From Phallus indusiatus (lineage: Eukaryota; Basidiomycota; Agaricomycetes; Phallales; Phallaceae), in contig JAQFWX010000140.1 in assembly GCA_027605045.1 (NCBI GenBank), positions 1 to 64,000 of the forward strand: a stretch of DNA of 64,000 nucleotides, written 5' to 3'. Below the pieces are notes generated by a model. The model was not told the DNA's origin and searched no databases. It worked only from the letters and a program-made list of their open reading frames with translations. Positions 23,467 through 34,128 of this stretch are shown here, in pieces. Position 1 is the first letter of the stretch. Each line of letters opens with the position of its first letter. Position numbers and translations under genes: made by a program.

Positions 23467-26400
23467 ATGGAGTTACCTTCAAACGGACGAGATGGTGGAT
23501 CCCAATCGTCAACAGTGGCGTCAGTGCCACTACATGCCAATTCAAATGGCTCTAATTTAGAACAACCTCTTGGACGAAGCGCCACTATGAGCTCAGTTTC
23601 TTCAGTAGGAGAATTTCTGTCAAGAGCGGATACCGATCGCGAATGTACGTTCAAGAAGAAATGGTTAGAGGCGAAGAAAAAGGAGGAAGAGCGAGCAAAA
23701 GCGACAGCGCGGATACAAGAAGAAGACAAAGAACGTCGAGCTGACGAAGAGGAACGTCAAGGAACCCCAAAGCGGGATCCAAATCTTGTTGAATGGGAGG
23801 AGAATGATCCCGATAATCCCCAGCAAAGTGAATAGCTTCTCTTTTCCCTTTTTTTTCTTCTTCATCGTCTGACAATCACATTTTTTCAAGTGTCATTTCG
23901 GCGAAAAGTATTCATTACAACAATTTGTTGCGTCTTAACAATTAACGTTACATTTGCGTCATCCGCCCCTTCTACGACTGTCCAATCGCTTTCGGAGGAG
24001 TTTCATGTCGGGACGGAAGCATCATCGCTAATAACCTCAATGTTCTTATGTGGATAGTAAGTCATCTGTGTTTCGAAATTGTAGTTGTTTCGTTAATGCA
24101 GCGTTTTAGTGTCGCAGGCCCAATCATATGGGCGCCAACTTCAGAGTATGTGTATCGTTGGTTTAATTTGTCGTGGTCTTACGCGCAGATATACAGACTA
24201 ATTGGTCGCCGACCTGTGTTCATTGGATCAATCTTAGTACGTGACAATTCGCTTCTATTCCGCGTCTCATTATCATTATTGACCATTAATCCACTTGTAG
24301 GTCTATACCATTCTCCAATTGGGGCCAGCGCTGGATACCGTATTTGGTGGTGTGTTAGTTACCAGATTCCTTGCAGGGTTATTTGCCGCGGCCCCTCTGA
24401 CAAAGTGAGCTCCATTCCTTAATGCCTCTTCAGTAACACCTTCACAGTTTTACTAATTTGTGTTCGTTAGCTGTGGGGGTGTGATCGCCGACATATGGGA
24501 TGCTGCACGCCGAGGAGTAAGAATGGTCCTTGTCCATCTCCCGTTTAATCCCTTTCTCATTTGTCTGTTTTAGACGGCTACAGCACTTTTCTCTGGAAGG
24601 TATTGGTTGCCCACTAACGAAGTACGAGAGTTTGGCTTACTTGTATTTCCTTTTAGTGTCTTTATGGGACCTGTACTAGGACCTATAGGTAAATCCTTGG
24701 CGCGTCTATTTCATCTCCAATGCTTATGCTTAACTTTCTTTTCAGTGGGAGGATTCGTTACACAGTCACACTTAGGATGGCGATGGGTGTTTTGGTTGAT
24801 AATGATATGTATGTCAAATTACATTGCTAGTCGTATTGACTAATCGACACATATAGTTGCCGGCTTCTGTTGGATCTTGATCCTATTATTCCTTCCTGAA
24901 ACATACAGTCCTGTCCTTCTCACTAAACGAGCACGTCGACTTAGGAAAGAAGATCCAGAGAAGAATAGCCAAAGGTACGCTGCTGTCGAGCACGTCGATT
25001 ACAGCCCTCGATCTTTGTTGGAGCGAACTATTCTCCGCCCTTTTTCTATGCTCGCACAAGAGTAGGTAGTTTTTAGTTATCCGCGATGACCGAATGTTAT
25101 TCATGCGCAATGGCAATCTCTAGACCTATCCTTGTTTTGACAACTATATACCTTTCCGTGTATGTTTATTTTGTCTGTGCTCGTGCCGTTTTTTCATAAA
25201 TATGTTTTAGGATCTATGGACGTAGGTTGCCCTGATCCTCACCTGCATTACTAGTAGCATCTAACGTCGTTCATGCTATAATAGTTTTGTACGCTCTCTT
25301 CAGCGTATTTCCGATTATTGTATGTCAAGAATATCAATTTTGGAGCTTTCTTTAAACTAGTCTTTAGTGGCAAGAGCTTCGAGGTTTTAACGACGGCCAG
25401 GGCGGATTAATGTTCATTGGCGTTGGAATTGGAACTTCCGCTGGCGCGGCATCCACTATCTGTAGGAGTTCAAATCCTTGCTGTATATCATATGGATCAT
25501 GAAACTCTCCTCTTTCTAGTTATTCAAAGAAATTACCAAGCTCTCGTACTCAAATGGCACGGTTCGCCACCTCCAGAAGAACGCTTATGGGGAGCCATAT
25601 ATGCCGGACCATGCCTTGTCATTGGAATATTTTGGTTGGGTTGGACCGGTGGTGAGAAATCCTATTTTTGTCCCGTAAATTCAATAACGCCAAATTTTCT
25701 TTATTAATAGCTTACCCTCATATTCCATGGTATGTTCCCGGTTTGGCGACTATACCAGTGGGAATGAGCTTTACCTTGATATTTATATCCTACATGGTAC
25801 GCGTGTCTTGTTCATCGTTTGATTCTCCTTTTGAAACTCGTTTACGTCCCAGACGTACATCGTCGATACATATTTGTAGGTTCTATATTCTATTCTGCGG
25901 GTCTTTGTTTATTCTCCTTTCAATAGATTATTCTCAGCATCGGCTCTCGCCGCGACTACCATTTTCAGAAGCGCCGTAGGGGCTGCTTTCCGTACGTTTC
26001 CTTTAATTTTTACTTCACTGTTTGAAGAGAAAGTCTTCTCTGAACGCTGATTTTATTCTTCAAAAGCTTTATTTACCACTCCGATGTTCCACGCTTTAAC
26101 TGTGCAAGGTGCATCTAGCTTAATCGGTGGCGTCGGAGTGTTGCTGTGCCCCATACCCTTGGTATTTTATAAGTACGGCCCTGCCATAAGAAAGAGGAGT
26201 AAATTTGCGCCATGCGCTGTAAGTGTGAACTTTCAAACTCTACCCCCCAGATTTATTTACCTAATATCTTCTCATTTGTTTAGGATTTGAAACTCAAAGA
26301 ACAAGTTGAAGAAGAAGAGAGAAAGCGCCGAGAGAACGAGCAAATATCCAGTGCCCATAATCATAGTGCACAACAATCGAGTACAAGTACTGCAGTTTGA
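23467..26400 (+). CDS. MFS transporter, drug:H+ antiporter (DHA1) type
   Basis: Predicted 12-TM plasma-membrane efflux transporter of about 560 residues in roughly a dozen exons. The N-terminus is hydrophilic, with a charged coiled region (KKKWLEAKKKEEERAKA) and the DPNLVEWEENDPDNPQ motif common before TM1 of fungal DHA1 proteins. TM1 starts at KVFITTICCVLTINVTFASS. Motif A is ELIGRRPVFIG, followed by TRFLAGLFAAAPLT, GGVIADIWDAARRG, FSVFMGPVLGPI, GWRWVFWLI and PETYSPVLLTKRARRLRKE. Later junctions also close in frame: 25120-25420 splices through two short exons to VIYGLLYALFSVFPII then WQELRGFNDGQGG. The C-terminus is a charged helix (QVEEEERKRRENEQ) ending at TGA 26398-26400. The start ATG 23467 is the first in frame. 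The gene appears intact. Substrate unknown; no metabolite cluster surrounds it. Confidence 0.88.
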
Positions 26401-27884
26401 TAACAATAAAAGGAGGATTTTCGTGTGTACTGTTTTCTAGAGGTCGTGTCCGGTCGTTGGACTACATAGATACCCGTAACTCCAACCTGCAGGAGACTAT
26501 ACAGTTCTACTGCATATGTACTCTATAGCCTGAGAAGGGTACCGGTGTTTGCCCCATACTGTCGCAAAAATCGAAGGAGATTATAAACTAAATCAGGTTT
26601 ATTTATTCAATAGGTCGTTTATTTTGTATTTATAATTCAGTATCTCACAACGTACAGAGATTATTTTTCTCCCCTGTGCCTTCATTTTTAATCTTTCTCA
26701 CCAATGAGTGTTCTGCGACTTCGCCTGAGTTGTGATCGGGTAAACACCATTCACCGGCTAATCGCTAAGCGTCTCATACAGCAAAAAAAGGAGGATGGTC
26801 TGTGCGCAAGCTCAGGCTCCCATATAGACTCGAGACTCTGTTGCATTCGCGTTGCGCCCACTTAGCAGTAGTTGTAGTATTTTAATAGCAGTTCTAATAG
26901 TAGTCCTAACAGTAGTTTAATAGTAATTCTAATAGTAGTTTAATAGTAGTCTAATAGCAAACCTAGTAGTTAGCAGCGTAGTAATTTAAGATTCATAGTT
27001 GTAATATTTTGTAGTGCCAGTGTAGACTAGTATGTATGTACATATAAATGCTCAATATAATGTTTTAATGACTACTCTAACTTGTGATTTGACATTAAGA
27101 AAAACAATCAAATCGTCGTAAAAAGGACTCGAGAAAAAAAATCTGCTCATTTGATTTATAAACCCAACTTGACAAATTCTCATTGCCTTGAAAAGTTTAT
27201 AAAAAGTTTATAAACCACCTCGGCGCCTCTAGATTTATAATCGATTATAAATCCCATTTCGGTTTTTGCGACAACTTGTTCGAAACAGAGCTGGAGTTAG
27301 AATTCACGGTCCTTCAAACTTGAGTATTGCACTGAACAATAAGCTTAGGAACCCCTGCCCCACTGTACTGTGTTCCTAAATAGCTTTACCACCACACCGT
27401 TCAGGTTTTACTGTGAAACTTATGTACATAAAGGACTTCACTGTGATCCAGCCTGTGGGAAACGAGTTAAGTGAAGCAGGAAATATGTACATATGAGTTT
27501 ACTTCTCAGCTGCAGAAGTTCACGAAACACAAACTTATGTACACCAGGCTAGCGCTAAAAAGATTTCGGTCCGACCTCCTTAAAATGTGTCTTACCCCAG
27601 TTCTGGAACACATGTAGGACTGATATAAAAGGAAAAGAAACCTGAAACTCTTTTCTTGGGAGGAAATGGCGAAATACTTGAAATTCTGAGTAATGGGAAA
27701 GAGATTGTGTGCGGCTACTCAGTTTAAACATAAATCCGACACACTTTCAACAGATTGGTGACGATGGTAATCGAAGATCAAATCACCGTGCCCCGCAACT
27801 ATACTGTATCGGACCGCTAATATTCAACTAACTTTATGACATCAAATTGTTCTTAAAAAACATAACATTATAATACACTTTGAT
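26401..27884. other. repeat-rich intergenic region
   Basis: Nearly 1.5 kb without coding potential. It holds a short inverted repeat (26561-26573 with 27261-27273), a degenerate TAGTAGT/TTTAATAGTAG array at about 26867-26990, tandem GTTTATAAA units near 27196-27217, a palindrome GATTTATAATCGATTATAAATC (about 27232-27253) and repeated TATGTACAT words at 27420-27540. This could be a decayed non-autonomous transposon, but no element is recognised. Confidence 0.45.
26867..26990. repeat. degenerate trinucleotide-derived tandem array (TAG/TAA)
   Basis: About 120 bp of interleaved TAATAGTAGTTT and TCTAATAGTAG words, imperfect and broken by single-base changes, following a GTAGTTGTAG lead. A low-complexity satellite-like tract. 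Confidence 0.7.
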
Positions 27885-28662
27885 TTACTTCCAAGTTGGT
27901 TTTCCGATATCTTGATGCAACGCAAATAGTCGGATAACTCGACTAGTCGCCTTTCCCAGCACCTCCGAAGCCCAGGGCGTCCCCATAGCAATCTGGGCTT
28001 CAGGCAGTGAAAAACTCCAAGGTTTTTCGGAATAATGAACATTGAGAAAGATTCCAGCAGGGGGGTGATCACCACCACTGCTGGCCACCAATTCTTCCGA
28101 GCCAACAAGCTTGTATCTTCTGGATTGAACCCACCCTGGAACTTTGGAGAGAAGATCGATGTGCTCTTCAACACACCATTTCTGGTATTCTTCTTCGTCC
28201 TCAGGCTTGACACCTACTGAGGCAAAAATTACGTGTTTGGCCGGAAGTTTGGATGTTCCCGAGTCACCGTGTGTACCGAGTAAAGAATATACGCGACGAT
28301 TCAACCTTCCTAATTTAGGTACCAATTTGCGTTCTCTTTCCGAAGCATTACGGGATAGAGACTGGTATGCATCGGAATTTGGAACTTCTGGGCTGTCAAT
28401 CTCGTACATGGCGAGCCATTTGGGCTCCACTTCGTCCGTAGCTTCGTATCGAAGGGCGGAATGAAAGCCTTCAACGCCTAGACGTGCCGGTGCATGCTCG
28501 TTATTATACCAATCTATGTTGGTAAGGTCAGTTAGCACCAATCGTGCATAGACGAAGGCTTTATAAATACAAGATATCCATACCATTGAATTCATCGACT
28601 GATACTTCATTCCCTACAGTACTCAGAACGAAAAGAAGAGCTTGAGGGATTGTGTCTGACAT
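27885..28662 (-). CDS. EthD-like / dimeric alpha-beta barrel protein
   Basis: Two exons (28584-28662 and 27885-28513) give about 235 residues. Exon 1 encodes MSDTIPQALLFVLSTVGNEV; the splice yields FNDWYNNEHAPARLGVEGF, the DWYN.EH.PARL signature of EthD-like and related dimeric ferredoxin-fold proteins. A second half (KHVIFASVGVKPEDEEEYQKW, then EEHIDLLSKVPGW) repeats the pattern, so there are probably two alpha-beta barrel halves. No signal peptide. Fungal members include EthD-domain proteins and small metabolite-processing enzymes such as decarboxylases, but most are uncharacterised, so no reaction is assigned. The stop is 27885-27887. The last exon ends with the helix-rich SEVLGKATSRVIRLFALHQD. 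Confidence 0.75.
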
Positions 28663-29772
28663 GCGGGAATTAGCAAGACGAGGAAGTAACAATCTCTGGT
28701 AGATGTCTGAAACGGAGTAAACGGGAGATGGATGGATAAAGATTGAAACAGGAGTCCTGATCTTCAAATAAACGGGTTTAAATACATTTGAAGGCCGGCA
28801 TATGCAGGCCGGGGTCAAGAAACGGCAACAGGCGTTTCCGGTGTTGAAAAAAAATGAGACTAGAAATATAGACACCGACTTGTTAGACAAATCCAGGCCA
28901 TATTTGCAGTTATAGGCGTCTGTGCAACTCAGTGTGAAACTATGGACAAACTAACGGGGTGCAATGACCGCAACCATGACGCATACTACACGTGCAGTTT
29001 ATCTTGCGACAGGTGTTAATGAGATATCATGTGGAGGAAAGAGAATACAGAAGGAAGGAATCAAAATGAAAATGTAAATAGCAACTCGAGAGGTATGGGT
29101 GAGACAGATGATGAAAGTCTGCCGGACAGGCCTCAAGCCAAATGAGAATAAATCCCTATTAGCGATCCGGTTAAATAAGGGAGTTGTAATCATGTTATTT
29201 GGTCATTCTGATGTGAATATCTGCTATCTTATAATTAAGGGTCTCGCCATGGCGAAACCCAGGGGAACCCTCGGGAACCCTCGGGAATTAGTGGAGCCAT
29301 TCAAAATAAGTATGAAGCAAATTACAATGCCCTTGGAAATTCAAGGGAAAGCAAGCCTGAGGCCGATACTAGACAAACAGACCCACGTGGATTTAGAGTC
29401 TTGGGGCGATGTTGAACTTGAATTCACCTGATGGTCATCTCTTGCAAGTAATTTGATGATTTGAAATTACACTAGTTGATGTTCGTTTTGCTTATATGCG
29501 TCGACGCATTCGGAAAAAGATCAGTATGTGTTCGCCGTTTCGTGTAATTGGATAGATAGTTGATAGTAGATCCCTTTATAAACGCCATGAGCTAAAACAA
29601 ACAGTTCTAGGTTGCTCATTTTGCTCTCAGCTCCTTCGGGCTGACTCCGGTCTATATTTATGTATGCTTTCAAGTTTGCTGCCACTGATTAAAATCGGAG
29701 AGTATACTAGTAAAAGCCCGGAATTTTAGTCCACGAATTTGATTTCTATTATACAAAAGAAAGAACTAGCTA
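28663..29772. other. intergenic
   Basis: 1.1 kb between two minus-strand genes. A plus-strand frame of 110 codons at 29099-29431 has no motif. It contains a short direct repeat of GGGAACCCTC at 29270-29290. Confidence 0.4.
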
Positions 29773-31943
29773 TTAATAACTTCCTGCATTCCAACAATAT
29801 TTCTTCATACAAGCTTCGCACTCGGATGTTCGACGTAAACCCAACCGAGACCTAGTGCGGTCGGTAACAGCGCAGGACAAACAAGTTCCCCAGTGCGTGC
29901 CCGGAATTCCTTGAGTCCCAATATCAAAAGCTTGGTTTAAAAACTCTTGAACCTTGAAAATTTTACACCACATGAATAGGAATAAGGCTAGTTGGAAAGT
30001 CTTTCGTTACCTGAGCATCGCTGTAAGTTGTTTGCGTCGTGCTTGTATTCGTCACAGCTACTTGACCAGCCGGGGGTCCTCCGTTTGCTATGTAAATTAT
30101 AAGAGGTGCATTATCAGGTTGTTCCTCGCACCCGAAGAAAGTAGGTCGACGATTGAGTCCTTCTTTGACGAAGATATCCGGCGACGATGGAACGGGAGGG
30201 AAAGGGTAAGCATTTCCGAAAAGTGCCGCACGTTTAGCTGCATTCTACGGAATGGAAAGACTATCATGTATATTCAGTCTTGGATCTGAGAATGCACGTA
30301 CGACGATATCAGAGCCGTTTGTGAAGTTTTCATCCGTGTCTGCCGACTGAGGGAAGGCATCAGCTTTCTATAATATTGGTCGATTGATGATCGATGATAA
30401 GCCGTACCGCATCAATTGCAAAGATTGTATCTATCATCCTTGCTTGCACAAGCAAAGGTTGTAATGGGAGGACCTCTCCATCGAGTCCGCCGTCGACAAG
30501 ATTAACGAAATCTTGCCTTGTGTTTGAGAATGAGTTCTATCCCGAAGTGCTAAATTTTAAGAGAACTTTTTGTGTGCGCGTTATTGACTCACTGGTTGAA
30601 TACCTTTGAAAGGGTTCGGAATCACTGCGGTATCAAGGTGGAAGCCCGGTTGTGGTCCAAATGCTTCTTCTATCAGGTCAACAAAAGTTGATAAAGGGGG
30701 AACTATAGTTCCTGAGACTATTACATAAATAAACATGATATGAGTTTCTTCAGTCTGCGGAATATATTAATGCATACTATTAAATTCGTCGAATAGGTTA
30801 CTTGAAATCCCGGCGATATATGCCGCTTGATCAAAGCCTATGGTACAATTTCCGGGAGTGGAACCCAGAAGAGAAGTTGGTATGAAAGAGCTCAGGGTTG
30901 GATCATATGAGCCGATTTCAACTGTAGAGAAAAATAAGTATTGAAAAAAAAACAATTATATGGAAACTTGCAAGGAGTAAACTCCCAAATTTCGCTGTTG
31001 AGAGGAACAACGTTCCCGGGAATGATCTCTTTAGTATTTGGGTTAGGCGGGACAGAGTCCGCGATAACTATGGGGAAAGGCTGTTGAAAGGTTTTAAAAG
31101 TTGATCTTTGACCGATGCTATTAGTGAGTGCGACAATCATAGAAGAAGGAGATATCCTTACAACTGAGATAACTGGGAGAATAGAATCCCGGCACCGTGG
31201 ACTCCTGGAAATAAAATGTTTGACAAGGTAGTCCCGTTGACGAAGTGTCTAGAGAGAGTTCGACTCCAAGGGTCCGTTATGGTTATAGGAAACCCGGCCT
31301 GAAACTTGGGAATTACCTCTTCAAGCAGGGATTCAATTAACATGAGCGTTGTGTTAGCATCACCTGGCTGGGTAAGATCAACGGTGGTAAGCCAACCACC
31401 GAATTGATTTTCCCCCCCATTAGGATTAGCGTTCGGCTCGAATATCAGATCAGGTAATGTCGGAAAATCAGCTTGCACGAGGGACGTGAGGAGCCATGAT
31501 CCGCCGGAAAGACCTGCCAGATAGCTTGCAGCTTGCAGCAGCCCCCCTGTTCCCAGTTTGACAGCTGTCTCGTTGCGTCCGTCAATGGAACTAAGAACTC
31601 CAGCACCGAATAAGGCAGCCCGGTAGCCACCACCCGAAACCGCGATACCCACTCGAGGAATAATGGACAGAACCTCAGCAAACGAAGATACCTCTTGTCC
31701 TCCCGATTTTTCTGCATTTTGTAGGTACTGTTCCCATGCATGAGGAAGAAAATGGGCACTCCTTTGTTGAATGTATGAAGCCTCCTGTGTAGATAGATGT
31801 TGATGACCGGGAGTCCCGGCAGACCGAATTTGCAATCCGCCAGCAGGACAGGGTATCCTCGTCGGGCTTGTGGGAGGAGACGATGCGGCGAGACCAACAC
31901 CTCTAGAAAGCAAAACCAGAAGAAGACTACAGATACAGCGCAT
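29773..31943 (-). CDS. secreted lysophospholipase / phospholipase B (PLA2_B family)
   Basis: Hydrolyses acyl chains of (lyso)phospholipids, outside the cell. The start ATG (31941-31943) opens a signal peptide MRCICSLLLVLLSRGVGLA. The oxyanion-hole motif is VSGGGYRAALFGAG and the nucleophile Ser sits in YLAGLSGGSWLL. Later exons carry WSRTLSRHFVNG, IGSYDPTLSSFIPTSLLG, GFDQAAYIAGISSNLF and the catalytic Asp region VDGGLDGEVLPLQPLL. The final exons read RRPTFFGCEE, PLIIYIANGGPP, then a Cys-rich end GTCLSCAVTDRTR...CEACMKKYCW and a stop at 29773-29775. There is no C-terminal hydrophobic segment or GPI signal, so the protein is probably freely secreted. About 630 residues in some ten exons, all motifs present. 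It is a diverged paralogue of the plus-strand gene at 49156-52547. Confidence 0.9.
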
Positions 31944-34128
31944 TGATATTAGACACAGCGACGTAGACAGAGCACTCAAAGTACTGAGAGTATTAGAGAG
32001 ATTTGCTCTCAATCTCAGGCTATTCTCATCATAAAAACGATTCACCAGCATATAAAGTATTTTCTGTGAGAAAGTATTCGTTTGGGAATGATAGAAGGCC
32101 AAGTTCCTACCCGGACCTGATCAACAAACACAACATCACTCCAAGCCGACTTTAGCAGCCAATTAACAACTCCGCACAACGTGCGTACCATGAACTCTGG
32201 GAAATTTAATGTTCTATATTCAAAGGGCTGTTGCATGTGTCCAATTAGTGTCATTTTGTCATTATTTGAATTCATTATTGGCTCCTTAGAGCTATTCCAG
32301 TCCGAAGGAAACGTAAGTGGCATGCAGTCTCAAGTTCATAAGGAAAAAAACTACCATACAGCCGAGTTTATTTTAGACAATATACTTGAGACACGTTCGA
32401 ACTTCGATGAGCTAGCATTGATATGCTCTTGAGTTCGTATCGCTTCAATCATCAGCACTGACCAATCTAGAGCCAGACTATAATTGACACTTGAATCATC
32501 CATTTATTTTAAATGGATGCAGCTGAAATGAGTATGCGAATGATATTAATGGATGTTCTTATTGGTTGTTGCAGTTAAACGCGCATAAGATATCGTGATG
32601 ATCAAATGTGAGAATGAAAGACATGCAAAATCCAGCAAAATATACAATCAGGAAAATCTCAAGTCTTCCCGTCCTCCCATATATATGTAGATCCATCTCC
32701 TTGTATCTGTCGCCCTGGTAGAAGTGCCTGCTATATTGATTATTGCACAGGTACCTAATGTCATATATATGCGCTGGAGAAGTATGAACACGTGCAGTTT
32801 ACACGCTAAGTCACTGACACAGCCGGGTATCTAGATTGCCGGTTATATGGGCTTTGCTATTGGAATAGATTTGAGAATACTCGATAACGGCGACGATGGA
32901 ACCAGTCAGAGCTCAGAGCTTTAGATCACCGGGAAGCCCACATCTGATCAAGCTTGATGCCTGTTTTAAATATTGAAAGTATCAAATTTGAATACATACT
33001 TGTGCATAACTAAGGAACCTTTTGTCAGTACTAGGGACATAGAGTAAGGGAGTGAAACTAAACAAATCAATTATCCAAAGGACGGTGTGACGGCATCAAT
33101 AATTGTCGTCCTCACGCCATTTATTCCGTTGTGTAAACGCGGACTAAATGTCCTAAACCTTCATGCAGGTCACCTCGTTCGAGTCGTGTCAAATCTTTCT
33201 GTTCATCAAAGATGTCGACGATCCGCCTCTGAAACGCAATCAAAACACTATAGATTAGTGCACGATATTAATCCCAGGACCAACTAGTCCAGTTCCAGAT
33301 AGTTTGGCAATAAAATTTCATGGTGTTCATGACAAATGGTCTGTAAGACATTTCCGTGATTTAATATGCGATCAGCTGGTAGAATACAATAGCTTGCAAA
33401 CGTTGTTTTCAGATAGAGTGACCAAAAAATGATGAACATTGTGGGGAGTCGACGGAAACCAATAAGGACTTGTAGTGGGTTCTTGCAGCCCGAGGGTTGA
33501 GTGTGGATAATAGTCAATACGAGCAAGTCTCAGTAGGATCAACACCGTAAATTTGATTTCGATAAATTTTACGCCAATTAAGCGTGAAAAGAATAAAAAT
33601 AACGAAGCTACGCACAGACCTTTAATCGGAATTCAAGTATATCTATATGGCGCTAAAAGTGGTCTGGACGACGAACTGATCACTGCAATTGTTCGGAAGA
33701 CTACATGATCATTTTCAAGGTTTAACTGATTCAAACTTCCCACAGGAAAAAGTACGACACAAATGCATAATGACATATACTTTGATAGTGATGGAGATGT
33801 CAAAACTTCGATAGCGAATATATGAAGAAAGAACTTATAAATAATATACTCAGGACCAAAGAAATTGCTAATCTGAAAAGTGTGTTAAGAATGAAGATCA
33901 TTGAATACGCATGAAACCCGTGATAGAGAGAGAAAACAAAAAAAAGCACCCATGATATACGAGACAGTTGAATGAAAAAATTGCAATGAGTCGCACCAAA
34001 AGAACAAAGACAAGTCGTCATGTAGGCAGCGAGAAGGGTATAAGGAGAAATAAACCGAAAGACACTAACGAACAGCGTGCAACATAGAAGAAACGAAATG
34101 AGTTTAATGAATGTTCCATCTATTTGAT
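31944..34128. other. intergenic
   Basis: 2.2 kb with no supported gene. A strong short hairpin lies at 32497-32519. Reading frames of 60-80 codons on both strands show no motif. Confidence 0.4.
32497..32519. repeat. 10-bp perfect hairpin
   Basis: CATCCATTTA, loop TTT, TAAATGGATG. It sits in gene-free DNA and is not followed by a T-run, so it is listed as a structure rather than a terminator. Confidence 0.6.

Noticed and set aside
23294..23560. 88-codon plus frame starting MARTWKAPASDD
   Set aside because: Overlaps the true MFS start in another frame and has no motif; probably part of the 5' UTR.
28035..28464. Plus-strand frames inside the EthD-like gene
   Set aside because: Shadows of the minus-strand coding exon.
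29099..29431. 110-codon plus frame downstream of the EthD-like gene promoter
   Set aside because: No motif, contains a repeated GGGAACCCTC tract, and no supporting splice or promoter signal.
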